Shown here piece by piece: positions 10,930 through 22,265 of a DNA stretch of 64,000 nucleotides. Origin of the DNA: Tridacna crocea. Lineage: Eukaryota; Mollusca; Bivalvia; Cardiida; Cardiidae. Positions within the stretch are counted from its first letter, which is position 1, and every line of letters starts with the position of its first letter. Location of the stretch: the NCBI GenBank assembly GCA_943736015.1, contig OX031065.1:38082427-38146426 (forward strand). Direction: 5' to 3'. A program made the position numbers and the translations under genes. The notes under the pieces are model-generated. The model was given only the letters and a program-made list of their open reading frames with translations, was not told the origin of the DNA and did not search any database.

Positions 10930-11126
10930 TCCGTTTCGTTTCGTTCCGTTTCGTTCTCGTTCCATTCCGTTTCGTTCTATTTCGTTTCGTTTCGTTCCGT
11001 TTCGTTGCGTTTCGTTCCGTTTCGTTGCGTTTCGTTTCGTTTCGTAACGTTTCGTTCCGTTTCGTTGCGTTTCGTTTCGTTTCGTTGCGTTTCGTTTCGG
11101 TTCCGTTTCTCAGTTTATAGGGACCC
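10930..11126 (-). repeat. Right inverted end: CGTTTC-type pentamer array
   Basis: Reverse complement of the left array with small unit-number differences, ending TTTATAGGGACCC. Confidence 0.9.
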
Positions 11127-11264
11127 CTGCATTACTTCCATTTATCAAACTGATTACTTAGATTCATAAATAGGATTTATAATTCAGGTTATACGACGTC
11201 TTGCCATAGACTGGACCCATTTAGGTTCGAAACTTGATTTAAACAATTGCTATGCGAACAGCTG

Positions 11265-11788
11265 TTAAAGGTGGGTTTAGAATTTTCACATCACACCAAA
11301 TTGAAAAATATATGTCACTGAGATTTATATGAAAAAACAATACAAATCATCAATAATTAAGAATCATAAAATATAAAAAAAAAAAAAGAATTGTGGTATT
11401 CCCTTAAAAGGCTACGTAGCATCTTAAGCTATTTTTAGATTTCCCGCCAAAATCGAAAAAAACATTGTGGGAATGTTAAGTGACTTGCACATGACTAATG
11501 ACTGTTTAATTCCATAACATAACAAACATGTAATTATTTTCCATGGTGTCTTGAAGCTTCGTCTGTATATTTCTGGTGTGTAAATAAGCGAGTTGCTTAT
11601 GTAAAAATAGACCTTGTTTCCCTTCAGTGTCAACCTGGGCTGTAGTTAATCTCTAATTTATCTTGTTGTCGGATGGTTTCGACTACTGGGGTTTAATAAA
11701 TGAAAATTATAAGGCTCTGGGAGTACAAGGATGATTTTTTTGTATTTTTGTAAAATTTTCGTCCCAAAATCTGAAGGGCCAGCTTTAA
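11265..11788 (+). mobile_element. TTAAAGGTGG-ended DNA element
   Basis: TTAAAGGTGG to CAGCTTTAA, 524 bp, with the GGCTACGTAGC landmark near 11411. Inserted about 140 bp right of the 4.29-kb element. Confidence 0.83.
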
Positions 11789-12599
11789 GTGGTAGGTTGT
11801 CTTGGTCAACAGGTTTCTGTAACTAATTTGGTCTATACAGGTGTCCATAAACTACTGTGACGATGTCCTGACTTATTTTCTAAGTCTGGGACATTAACAA
11901 TCTGTCTTGTAGCTAAGTTTGTGGGGTAGCTCGATAGCTTACTGGAAAGGTCATCAGACCTCTCCAACAGTGGTGAGTTTAAAAGGCAGACTGCCACAGA
12001 ATGTGCTGTCTAAATCCATTTCTCTTGCGAAATTGTACTGATACACAGTCTGTTTCATCATGGTTTTGTAAATAAAGCGAAATCAAAAAAACGAAACACG
12101 AAATAGGCATGGTTTATTTTTATATGACGAATATCAGAAAAATATTTGTTAAATCAATTTTCCCTGTATACAAATGACCCCTCAAATAATTGTAATTTTT
12201 CAAATAAATCTAAGCAGCAGAAAAAAAAAGAGAAGAATTTCGTTAAAGAAAAGAAAGAAGACTGACAAGATCATGCGACTTGAAAAAGCGAAAGGCCAAA
12301 TGACCGTCATGAAAAGCATAATTATGAGGTTTCTACGCGGCAGCTTTTTTACTTGTTTGTTTACATGTACCAAAATGTATTGAAATTGAAGGCCAATAAA
12401 CCATTTGAAAACATTGGTGCTGATCCCTCCTGGCTTCTTTTTTAAAGAAGCCAACTTGTCGGTAGTTTGCCCAATTACTGTACATTCAGCAAAGTGGCTT
12501 TGTGTGATCGTTGACAATTTCTAATCGGCAAGATTTGGGTTAATAGATTTTTTCCACAGCTTTATACAGAACATGATAAGGAAGTAGCTATAGGAATGA
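11789..12599. other. Mostly unassigned; possible SINE head near 11925
   Basis: GGGTAGCTCGATAGCTTACTG with TGGTGAGTTTAAA about 40 bp later is weakly tRNA-like. The remainder is AT-rich with no splice-bounded exon. Confidence 0.35.
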
Positions 12600-12832
12600 T
12601 TAACCCTTAACGTTAAAACTTAGGACTCGACTATGTATAAACTGTAATAAGCTGAAAGTATTTGCAGACAGCAAATCAAATGTAACTTATATTATCATTT
12701 CTGTCCTTGATAGCGCATAAAAGATGTTTTTGGAAAAAGAGAAAATACAAGCAACAGGCATTTTCTCCTTTTCTCTCAATGTGTTCAAAAGCCCTCTATC
12801 TTCGGGTCGTTAAAACTCGGGCCCGGTTTAAG
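12600..12832 (-). mobile_element. Decayed hairpin TTAA element
   Basis: TTAACCCTTAACG ... GTATTTGCAGACAGCAAAT ... GAGAAAATACAAGCAACAGG ... CGGTTTAA. The hairpin arms are only partly paired. Confidence 0.6.
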
Positions 12833-13125
12833 TTGAAAAAGAGTAAAAGACTAATATTGCCACATTGACATTTTTTATCTTGATATATTGTATAACTGTA
12901 ATTTGTCAACAAAAAAACTAGAAGAAAGAGTTTAGCCTCAGACTGAAGGAAAACACATACATGTTGGTTATTACGACCTTTCCGTAGCACAAGCGTTATT
13001 TATCGCTTTCAGATTACTTCGAGAACACTAGGAGTGGACTTATCGTACTTAATGTGATAATAGCTTGTTTGTTATCTAGCGTAATCACCGATCAAAACTC
13101 CGTATTACGTGTTTTGTATTGTGTA

Positions 13126-13659
13126 TTAAAGGTGGGTATTTAGATTTTTCACATCACACCAAATTAAAAATAATATATATCACTTAAATTTATATGAAAA
13201 AACAATATAAATCATCAATAACTAAGACTTATAAAATTACCAGAAAAAAATATGGTATTCCCTTAAAAGGCTACGTAGCCTCTTAAGCTATTCTTAGATT
13301 TCCAAAATCAAAAAAGCATTGTAGGAATGTTAAGTGACTGGCAAGTGACTTATGACTTTTAAATTCCATAACATAACAAACATGTAGGTATTTTCCATAA
13401 TGTCTTCTTCGGGCGCTATGTTTGAAGCTTCGTATGTGTATTTCCGGTATACAAATGAGCGAAATGCTCATCTAAAAATAGACCGTGTTTCCCGTCGGTA
13501 TCGAGCTGGGCTGTAGTGAATCTCTAATTTCTCTTGTTGTCGGATGGTTTTCGACCATTAGGGTTTTATGAAAGGAAATTATAGGGCTTTGGAAGTATAA
13601 GGATGACATTCTGTACTTATGTAAAATTTTCGTCCCAGAATCTGAAGGGCCAACTTTAA
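13126..13659 (+). mobile_element. TTAAAGGTGG-ended DNA element
   Basis: 534 bp, TTAAAGGTGG to CCAACTTTAA, with GGCTACGTAGCC near 13268. Confidence 0.85.
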
Positions 13660-13815
13660 AAGTAGCCATTCAGATTTCTATAATTTCGCTGAACTTTGAA
13701 AAAAAAAAAGTTTTACTATTGAATTCGTTAGGTTGATGGCTCGCAAATGATTAGTAAAGGGGAAACACAAAAGTATGAAAATAATTGTTTCGATGGTGTA
13801 GCTTGTAAAGGTATC

Positions 13816-13892
13816 GTCGGTTTACTTCGAAAGCATCGTAACTACAGCTTGTTTAACAAGCTGTAGTTACGAGGTTTTCAAAGTAAACCGAC
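13816..13892. repeat. 77-bp hairpin
   Basis: GTCGGTTTACTTCGAAAGCA... pairs with ...AAAGTAAACCGAC; the inner stem is CGTAACTACAGCTTGTT / AACAAGCTGTAGTTACG, 17 bp and perfect. Confidence 0.7.
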
Positions 13893-14035
13893 AGTATGTT
13901 TAGATTTCGTGTCAGAGTTTCGCGAAGACATGTATACAGGATTTTTTTCAAGTGATCAATAATGTGCGTCATTGAGAGGATTCCTGGTCAAATATGTAGG
14001 TCCTATGATGACAACATATACCTGTATGTACTGAA

Positions 14036-14731
14036 AATATACTAGGACGAAAAAGAAACGAAGAGTACCATACGAGATATTGAACAAGCTTTGAGTCTCC
14101 ATATGCCATCTTCGCGAGCCAAGGTTACGATCACTACGTGGATCTTACCTTGGCTGATTGAGCCCGATTTCGAGATTCCTGCGATGCGCCCTCTATTGAA
14201 TGCTGGTTATTACCCCCCTTTACATAATATTCTAAAAGCCAATGCAATATCGTTTTACAAACCGCTTACGAATACACATGAAGCGATAAGCAGACATCCA
14301 CGTGGGTTTCCCTGTTTACCTTCTATTTGAAAAGTAGCGACTTTATTCTATTTTTATCAAAGATGAATGCTACGAGCGATTTCATTCGTTGCAGTTAGAG
14401 CTGGCTGCATCCAATGAAAAAGCGTATCGGGGGAATGTAAAAATCAAGCTCGGTCCGCCAAGGGTAGAGTAGCGTTGTAAATCGTCAGCCTTGGCTTGCG
14501 AAGATGCCATGTGCAGTAAATCACGACATTTTTCACTGAAGAGGGGTCACTTTCAATAAGAAGCCATTTTCTCATTTCTTTTCAGCCACAATGAAATTAG
14601 ATTTCGTCAAAATATTCAAAACTTATCAGTGCTAAACATAAACTCATAATTTAGAATTCCCAATCAAGTTATACACCTCTAAACTACCTTGAAAGGTTAC
14701 ACTGCGTTTCTTTTTCGTCTTAGTATATATG
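14036..14731. mobile_element. Element with 24-bp inverted ends, holding a nested element
   Basis: ATATACTAGGACGAAAAAGA (14036 on) and its complement ending AGTATATAT (to 14731) are inverted, one mismatch in the shared core. A CATCTTCGC-ended element (14107-14506) lies inside, so the original element was about 300 bp. Confidence 0.6.
14107..14506 (+). mobile_element. CATCTTCGC-ended element, ~400 bp
   Basis: CATCTTCGCGAGCCAAGG to CCTTGGCTTGCGAAGATG, 18-bp inverted ends; flanks CCATATGC and CCATGTGC (8 bp, 1 mismatch). Orientation opposite to 10297-10676. Confidence 0.88.
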
Positions 14732-14764
14732 GAGGTACCAATGCCAAGGCGACCAACCCAGTAT

Positions 14765-14974
14765 TTAAGCCTGTACCAGGCGACAAAGTCTTAGCCTTGT
14801 CCAAATTGAAAGCATTTACATAAGACAATTTCAGTGTTGCTCAAATGATTTACTTTTTCTTTGATAGAATAGAAAACATTGTTGGAAAAGGGGAAAATGC
14901 TGGTTACCACAATATTTTCAAAGGGCTTCTTTTCCAGGAGCGTCAAAAGTCGGCATTGTGTGGCAAAGGATCAA
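14765..14974 (-). mobile_element. Hairpin TTAA element, palindrome shortened
   Basis: Left end TTAAGCCTGTACCAGGCGAC, and GCTGGTTACC directly followed by ACAATATTTTC: about half of the second arm has been lost, the kind of loss expected when a hairpin is skipped in replication. Confidence 0.75.
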
Positions 14975-15127
14975 AGGCTCATAATTGTAATGTAATCTTA
15001 CTGAGTGTACGAAATACAAAGAAAAGTATGATCTTGCTGTATTAAGCGATGTTGTGAAAGACATTTTGATTTGTGGTATATAAACTAAACTAGGCCCCTT
15101 TAAATATAGTGCAGATGTACGAGTAGT

Positions 15128-15232
15128 GGTTTTGTACTAGCCGCTCCAGTATCATGTTCTCCTTCTTCAACAAAGTTTTCAAAAGTCTCCTTCCTCGGGA
15201 TTTTTAAACCACGGGTAGTTTGGTAAAGGGTA
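15128..15232 (-). mobile_element. Half of a hairpin element
   Basis: GTTCTCCTTCTTCAACAAAG to TTTGGTAAAGGGTAA; the other half is gone. Confidence 0.5.
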
Positions 15233-15322
15233 ATTGGGTTAAACCTACAAGATGTTTATCAATTTGAAACAATATAAATATGTAAAGAAATTCTGGATTC
15301 TCGAGAAATGATTGCTCTCCGT

Positions 15323-15853
15323 TTAAAGGTGGGTATTTAGAATTTTTACATCTCACCAAATTAAAAAAATATATATATCACTGAAATTCATATGAAAAAA
15401 TAATACAAATCATCAATAATTAAGATTCATTAAAAAAAAAAAAAGAATTCTTTGATGGTATTCCCTTAAAAGGCTACGTAGCCTCTTAAGCTATTTTTTA
15501 GATTTCGCGCCAAAAATCAATAAAGCATATTGGGAATGTCAAGTGACTGGCACGTGACTCATAACAAACATGTAATAATTATTTTCCATAATGTCTTCTT
15601 TGGACGCTATGTTTGAAGCTTCTTCTGTGTATTCCTGTAAGTTAATGAGCGAATTGATCATCTAAAAATAGAATGTGTTGTCTCCCGTTGGTGTCAACCT
15701 GAGCCGTAGTAAATCTCTCATTGCTCGTGTTGTCGGACGGATTTCGACTACTTGGGTTTTATGAATGAAAATTAAAAGGCTTTTGGAGTATAAGGATGAT
15801 TTTTTTGCACTTTTGTAAAATTTTCGTCCCAAAATCTAAAGGACCACCTTTAA
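15323..15853 (+). mobile_element. TTAAAGGTGG-ended DNA element
   Basis: 531 bp, TTAAAGGTGG to CCACCTTTAA, with GGCTACGTAGCC near 15473. Confidence 0.86.
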
Positions 15854-16020
15854 AGTAAGTCCTAACCAAACGGCATTTTGAAAATTACAAAGTTTTTTGT
15901 TTGTTTTAATTCTAAAATCCATGCCTTAATCCTATGTAAATATTGAACCTGACTGTTCATTTTAAATTTCTCCGCTGTTTTGTCAAAACCACGATGACAA
16001 CTAGAAGATTGTCTGAAAGG

Positions 16021-16330
16021 CAACATGTCGAACATGCCTTGGGCGAATGACCTTTAAACGTGACCTTGACCTTGGGCCTACCTTACCAAAAGTTTCAAAT
16101 GGCACTCCTACTCATGAAACAGAACAGTTGTACCAAACATTTCGGAATCCATTAAAAAAATCAAGTTCTGATTCGGAGAAAATCCGCACGCACGCACGCG
16201 CGCACGGATGAAGATACACCGAAGCCACATTCTGACAATTATGTCTCGCGTAGAACAAGCGGGCTCTACAAAAGTGATCCATGCTCTTGACAGAAGGGGG
16301 TTCAATGTATCTCCGTAAAGTATTATAGGC
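16021..16330. repeat. Dispersed repeat with ACGTGACCTTGACCTTGGGC
   Basis: A GACCTT-rich block and an ACGC-rich microsatellite (16190-16205) of a type common in invertebrate repeats; no coding support. Confidence 0.35.
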
Positions 16331-16417
16331 TTACCGAGCAAGTTATCACAGTTGTGTGCATCCACAACATTCAACAAGTCTAAGCACTGGCTGAATGCTG
16401 AGATTGAATAGTCCTCT

Positions 16418-16613
16418 GGACCCGTATTTACCAACCATTTATGAGAATATTCTTAGTCTTATTCTCCAAGATTTTCTATATTTTTAAGTAACACAACTTC
16501 TGATTGGCTAAACCGAATGGTTTAGCCAATCAGAAGTTATGTTACTTTCAAATATAGAAAAATCTGAAGAATAAGACTAGTAACGTTCATAAGAACAGTT
16601 GAATACGGACCCT
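16418..16613. mobile_element. CCAAT-bearing palindromic element
   Basis: GGACCCGTATTTACCAACCA to TTGAATACGGACCCT, centre TGGCTAAACCGAATGGTTTAG flanked by CCAATCAGAAGT in both arms. Confidence 0.8.
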
Positions 16614-16748
16614 AAGAAATGCAGAAAAATTACCGAAGCAGTATATCTCACAGTATATTTTCTTTGCCAGGGATCTTCTTAGGTAAGAAAGTGTACAGGT
16701 ATGGACAGATAAAGAAATAGAACAAAATAGCATATGTCCACTATCGCG

Positions 16749-17141
16749 CATCTTCGCAAGCCAAGGCTGACGATTCACTACGCTACTCTACCCTTGGCGG
16801 ATCGAGCTTGATTTTTACATTCCCCCGATACGCTTTTTCATTGGATGCAGCCAGCTCTTAACTACAACGAATAAAATCACTCGTAGCATTAAAAATAGAA
16901 TAAGGTCGCTACCTTTCGAAAAGAAGGTAAACATGAAAACCCACGTGGATGTCTGCTTATCGCTTAATCTGTATTCGTAAGCGATTTGTAAAACGATATG
17001 TCATTGGCTTTTAGAAATATGAAGTAAAGGGGGATAATAACCAGTATCCAATAGAGGGCGCATTGCAGGAATCTCGAAATCGGGCTCAATCAGCCAAAGT
17101 AAGATCCACGTAGTGATCGTAACCTTGGCTCGCGAAGATGA
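16749..17141 (-). mobile_element. CATCTTCGC-ended element with perfect 9-bp duplication
   Basis: CATCTTCGCAAGCCAAGG to CCTTGGCTCGCGAAGATG. The flanks ACTATCGCG (16740-16748) and ACTATCGCG (17142-17150) are identical, fixing the ends to the base. Confidence 0.92.
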
Positions 17142-17173
17142 CTATCGCGGGGCCGCTCCGAAAATATTTATCC

Positions 17174-17391
17174 TGGGCCTGTATTCACCGACCATTCTTA
17201 GTTGGTGAGAAAAATTAAAATATTCTTAATTTTAATCTCCAGGATTTTCTATATTTGTAAGAAACTCAACTTCTGATAGGCTAAGCCGAATGGTTTAGCC
17301 GATTAGAAGTTGTCTTACTTTCAAATATAGAAATTTCTTGAGAAAAAGACAAAGACTGGTGTTAGGAATGATTGGTGAATACGACTCCTGG
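17174..17391. mobile_element. CCAAT-bearing palindromic element
   Basis: GGGCCTGTATTCACCGACCA to GATTGGTGAATACGACTCCTG; both arms carry the TTGGCTAA/TTTAGCC block. It abuts the next copy. Confidence 0.75.
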
Positions 17392-17526
17392 GTCTGTATT
17401 CACCAACCATTCTTAAGAACGTTCTTTGTCTTATTCTGCAAGATTTTCGGACTCTGAAAGTAACAGAACATCTGATTGGCTAAACCAATGGTTTAGCCAA
17501 TCAGATATTCTGTTACTTTCACACTG
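17391..17526. mobile_element. CCAAT-bearing palindromic element, truncated
   Basis: GGTCTGTATTCACCAACCAT through the middle GATTGGCTAAACCAATGG and AGCCAATCAGATATTCTG, then similarity stops. Confidence 0.7.
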
Positions 17527-18199
17527 ACTTTTTGTTCTGGTAGCTGCTACAATACCGTGCTCACACCTCTCCTGTCTTCAGGTTATCTAACATGGATGTA
17601 CGCCTAGTTAATGTCCCATGGAATAAATGTTTCCCTTTTTGGTTCTACAAGAAACGGGAATCTATTTCAAAGATATTCATATGGAACAAGATATCAAAAT
17701 TTTCGTGTCTTTAAACCTTTTTTGATTTTCTAATCTATGTTGCCTTTAATCTTGATTGATCTGAGAAATATATATGTACATGTACATGTATACGAGTATA
17801 TACTGGCGTGATTATATTACGATAAAACGATAGGATAAAATCCAAACTTTTTGTCGGATATCATCAATATATAGTTTGAATCCGATTGACTTAGAAAACA
17901 ATGTAACAAACAGTAAGAAGGAAACAGTAGCCATCAAGTTGAGTTTGAAAACACTTGTGTCTTATTAACGTGATTATATCTGCATGTTTTGGTTCAGTTT
18001 TTATGAAACGTGCACTAATCATTTATGTCATCAAGGGTTTGAACCCTATCAGAAAAAAAAAATCAGGTTATCTGTTTAGGTAAAGCAGCTGTTTTATAGC
18101 CAATTCTTATATACTTAAAACTTAACATTATTATAAGTTACATCTCTGAAATTTACAGAGATTGTTTTGCACATTGAGTATCGGTTGAAACCTATTAAT

Positions 18200-19475
18200 T
18201 ATGCCCCCCTTCGAAGAAGTGGGGGTATATTGCTTTGCACTTGTCGGTTGGTCCGTCGGTCTGTCGGTCCGTCGGTCGGTCCATAGACCATATTTTTGTC
18301 CGGAGCATAACTCAAAAAGTATTTCAGGTATCATCTTGAAACTACATAGGTGGATAGATCTCATGTAGAAGAAGTGCAGTGCTCAAGAATCATAACTCTG
18401 CCCATCATATTTTTGGAGTTATTGCCCTTTGTTGATTTTCATACTTAATTTTTGTCCGGAGCATAACTCTAAAAGTATTTCAGGTATCATCTTGAAACCT
18501 CATAGGTGGATAGATCTCATTTAGGACAAGTGCAGTGCGCAAGTACCATAACTCTGCCCATCATATTTTTGGAGTTATTGCTCTTTGTTGATTTTCATAC
18601 TTAATTTTTGTCCGGAGCATAACTCTAAAAGTATTTCAGTTATCATCTTGAAACCTCATAGGTGGATAGATCTCATTAAGGAGAAGTGTAGTGTACAAGT
18701 ACCATAACTCTGCCCAACATATTTTTGGAGTTATTGCCCTTTGCTGATTTTCATACTTAATTTTTGTCCGGAGCATAACTCTAAAACTATTTCAGGTATC
18801 ATCTTGAAACTACATAGGTAAATAGATCTCATTAAGGACAAGTGCAGTACACAAGAATCATAACTCTGCCCGTCATACTTTTGGAGTTATTGCCCTTTGT
18901 TGATTTTCATACTTAATTTTTGTCCGGAGCGTAACTCAAAAAAGTATTTCAGGTATCACCTTGAAACCTCATAGGTGGATTAATCTTATTAAGGAGAAGT
19001 GCAGTGCACAAGAACCATAACTCTGCCCATCATATTTTTGGAGTTATTGCCCTTTGTTGATTTTCATACTTAATTTTTGTCCGAAGCATAACTCAAAAGG
19101 TTTTTCAGATATCATCTTGAAACTTTATATGTGAATAGATCTTATTCAGAAGAAGTTCATTGCACAAGATCCAGAACTCTGCCCATTATATTTTTGCAGT
19201 TATTGCCCTTTGTTGATTTTCGTACTTATTTTTTTTTCCGGAGCATAACTCAAAAAGTATGTGAGGTAAAATCATGAAACTTTAAAAGTTGATAGTTCAC
19301 ATAAATGGGAAGTGCAGTGCCCAAGAATTGTTAATTTATCATTAATAATTTTTGAGTAATTGCCCTTTGTTCGTTTTTACACTTTGAACTTAACATTTTA
19401 TAATCACATGTTATATTTAGAATTGGATGCCATTAGGAGGGGGGGCATACATGTTTTACAAACATCTCTTGTTTC
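18200..19475 (+). repeat. Tandem-core element: ~7 monomers of ~156 bp
   Basis: Head TATGCCCCCCTTCGAAGAAG with a GTCGGT-rich microsatellite, then monomers starting TTTTTGTCCGGAGCATAACT at about 18291, 18448, 18604, 18761, 18917, 19072 and 19228, and an end GGGGGGCATACATG, ATGTTTTACAAACAT hairpin and CTCTTGTT. The layout recalls the bivalve pearl elements, often linked to Helitrons. Confidence 0.8.
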
Positions 19476-19491
19476 ACTGGATTCTGAAGTC

Positions 19492-19677
19492 CAGGGCCCG
19501 CATTCACCAACCATTCTTGAGAATATTCTTAGTCTTATTCTCCAAGGGTTTCTATACATGCATTTGTAAGTAACCGAATGGTTTAGCCAATCAGAAGTTG
19601 TCTTACTTACAAATGTAGAAAATTCTGGAGAATAAAACAAAGAACGTTCTTAAGAATGGTTGGTGAATACGGCCCCT
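19492..19677. mobile_element. CCAAT-bearing palindromic element, CAGGG-type ends
   Basis: CAGGGCCCGCATTCACCAAC to GGTTGGTGAATACGGCCCCTG. The ends look hAT-like (CAGGG), but no 8-bp duplication is visible. Confidence 0.78.
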
Positions 19678-20084
19678 GAATTTCAGTTATTTCATAATTT
19701 GATTAGTTCACTCTGCCCTCTTATTGTTTTAGTAACTTTAAGTTCAGATAAAAATGAATCCCGCACCTCTTTTGTAATATGTGTGGATGTGTTTTTCATA
19801 AACTAATGATGTAAACTAGAAAATAAACAAATTCCCTGTCAGTACAGAGCGATTCAGACCCTCAAAGGCCTCTGGTTCATTTAATTAACCGACAGAAAAC
19901 AGTACCAACCATGTAATGCTAATTTTGTAATGTTAGTTTGACCTCTTTAAAGGAGAGATATCCTTTTTATCAGGTTGTCACAAGTGTACCGGTCTCGTAC
20001 TCTTTTAACCTTTCATATTTTTTCGCCCGCGACGTAAATATCAAATGACCATACGGTATGAGAACCGCAATATCAAGTTATGCT

Positions 20085-20596
20085 TTATTTTGAGAAATCA
20101 GAAATACACACTGATATAAAAATTCTAAGATTTGGTTTAGCCAATCAGATTACGTGTTACTTTCAAATATTGAAAATCTTGAAGAATAAGACAAGGAAAG
20201 TCCTTAATGTATAGTAGATCCGTAATTACTTCAAGTGCAGCAGGGCATAAACTTCCTTGATAGTTGATAAATACGGATTCATACAGATATAATACTTTTT
20301 GCACATTTTTAACCTACCATAAATTCCTTTGATGTCTATCTTGAAATCATTTGTCGATGCTGTTGTTAGTTTCCAGAAAAGGGAGGTAATCATCACCATT
20401 TGTAATGAGAATATTGTGGTTTTAGATTCATAAATGATAATTCTAAAAAGAACAAAAAGAAAAAACAGTGGCTCGGCGAACGTAGAACAATAACAGTCAT
20501 TTTTATCAGAGCAAATTATGTTCAATAATAGTCTAGTGGAAATAATGTTTTCTATTTCGGGTGCACTACCTTAAGAATGGTTGGTGAATACAGATG
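20085..20596. mobile_element. CCAAT element split by a TTAA insertion
   Basis: The left part ends ...AATAAGACAAGGAAAGTCCTTAA (20207) and the right part resumes TTAAGAATGGTTGGTGAATA (20571 on). Intact relatives read CTTAAGAATGG here, so the insertion duplicated TTAA. Confidence 0.75.
20208..20570 (-). mobile_element. TAGTAGACC-ended element, TTAA duplication
   Basis: 363 bp between TTAA at 20204-20207 and 20571-20574; worn ends TGTATAGTAGATCC and GGGTGCACTACC. Related to 20920-21289 and 32984-33347. Confidence 0.8.
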
Positions 20597-20919
20597 ACAA
20601 ATCAAACGCTGTTCAAAGGATAGACACGGTCATTGAAAGGGAAGGTTTGTGTTCACAGATGTGATTGTTCAGACGTTTTCGAGATTTCCGTCACATATAA
20701 AAGCAATTTTCCAGGATGCTTTGAAATAATACTTTCGAGGACGTACATTTCGGGATACGATGTATGATTCAACCCTTAACCTACTAAATAAGTTAAGGAT
20801 GTGGTACCTAAATGGCATTCGTGTAACACCGCTTTTCATCGTCAAAAAACGTAAATATTCGGCCAGGACTCGGGTAATCCGGAATCAATCGGCCGATAGA
20901 CGCTACTGCCCTGCACCAA

Positions 20920-21289
20920 TCAACGTAGTAGACCCCTGATAGAAAACAGCTATTTCCACAATAATGTTGTCCTACAAAATTTGCTGTGATTAAAAAAGAG
21001 TGTTATTGTACTGCTTTAACCAAGCTACTTTTCCCTTTTTGTCTTTTCTAGAATTATCATTTATAAATCTAAAACCACTATATTTTCATTATAAAGAGAG
21101 ATAGTAATTGCCTCCCTTTTCTGGAAACTAAGAAAAGTATCTACAAATAATTTCAAGATATGCATAAAGAAATTTCTGGTCGGTTAAAAATGTTCAAAAG
21201 TATTACACATCTATAAATGCGTATTTATCAACTATCAAGAAAACTTTATGCAATGCAGCACTAGAGGTATTAGGGATCTACTACCGTAA
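20920..21289 (+). mobile_element. TAGTAGACC-ended element, second copy
   Basis: CGTAGTAGACCCCTGATAG to TAGGGATCTACTACCG, opposite orientation to 20208-20570. Non-coding. Confidence 0.8.
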
Positions 21290-21373
21290 GGATTACTTGA
21301 GTCTGACCCGAGTCCATGCGATTTTGGCGAAAAAAAGGCTATGTTACACGAAACCCATGAGAGTATCCTATCT

Positions 21374-21594
21374 TTAACCTTTTACCACACAATGACGACT
21401 TTTGACGACTCTGAGAAAGAAGCCTTTGAAAACATTGTGGGAAAAGAAGAAAATGCTGGTAACCAGCATTTTCTCCTTTTCCCACAAAGTTTTCTAACCT
21501 CTCAAAGAAAAATTCCGTAATTTCAGCCATTATTGAATTCTCATCTGTTTATGCTTTCAATTTGGATAGGTCTAAAATGTAGTAAAGGGGTAAA
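21374..21594 (+). mobile_element. Hairpin TTAA element
   Basis: TTTAACCTTTTACCACACAA to AGTAAAGGGGTAAA, palindrome almost intact. Confidence 0.85.
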
Positions 21595-21652
21595 TAAAAC
21601 TTTCCAGCTAATGGTAGAGAACCAAAATATTGTAATTAAAAAGAAAACAATT

Positions 21653-21677
21653 GTTTGTGTGTGTGTGTGTGTGTGTG
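21653..21677. repeat. (GT)n microsatellite
   Basis: About 12 GT units followed by a GAGAGGGGGAGAG purine tract. Confidence 0.9.
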
Positions 21678-21691
21678 AGAGGGGGAGAGGG

Positions 21692-21775
21692 GGTGCACGT
21701 TCTGTGCAGTCTGATCTTAATCTACGCTGAGTGCAAAAGGTCGTTGAAGCACGCTTATATTGCTGTCGAAGGGTT
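21692..21775. repeat. Half of a GATCTACACTGTCCGC palindrome
   Basis: GCACGTTCTGTGCAGTCTGA to AAAAGGTCG and CGCTTATATTGC; one arm only. Confidence 0.5.
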
Positions 21776-22265
21776 AAATCTCGGGTACTGAAGTACGAGT
21801 ACTGGTGTTAAACTTTTTTTCTGACTCTCCTGACTTTAACATCTATGCACATATAAGTTATAGTTTGCACGACGGCAACTTTGATCCATAGCCTCGTGAC
21901 TTATAAAATATTCGCGTTTTTTAATACAGAAGTTTTGTATTTTAGCATTAACCTTAAAGGCCCAATAGCAGTCAAAAGTAAATAAATATTGGTATTTAAA
22001 TGTATTTGGAAATAAACCGCCCCGTTCAATAATTAACAGTCAGACGATGAAAATCAGTTATTGTACGGACGTTCCGAGTGTATACGCCACTTGCAGAAAA
22101 ATCTATTTAAAACTAGGTAAAGTATTCAGGTTGCTATCTTTTGTTTACTTCTTACTGGCTTGATGTTAGATTTCATTTTTCTGCCTGCTACTTTCACTTG
22201 GACCGACAATACAACACCAGATTGTCATCTTCACAATAATTTGCATACTTTTAAAAAGTATGATT

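Larger units (their letters stand above)
6838..11126. mobile_element. 4.29-kb non-autonomous DNA transposon with pentamer-rich inverted ends
   Basis: Left end GGGTCCCTATAAAGTAAGAA and right end TTCTCAGTTTATAGGGACCC are inverted. The similarity runs about 190 bp inward through arrays of GAAACG, GGAACG and GCAACG pentamer-like units in the same order (6838-7024 against 10930-11126). A perfect 9-bp direct duplication CTGCATTAC flanks the unit (6829-6837 and 11127-11135). The interior has no recognisable transposase; it holds several SINEs and a ~380-bp element (10297-10676). A 9-bp duplication fits Mutator-like transposons among known superfamilies, but the ends alone do not prove it. Confidence 0.85.

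Noticed and set aside
12174-12517. Opposed open frames of 69 and 105 codons
   Set aside because: Low-complexity A/T-rich translation with no homology or splice signals.
16108-16434. 108-codon minus-strand open frame with a Cys-containing segment and a GTAAGC donor
   Set aside because: It overlaps a dispersed repeat and an ACGC microsatellite; no family match and no partner exon found.
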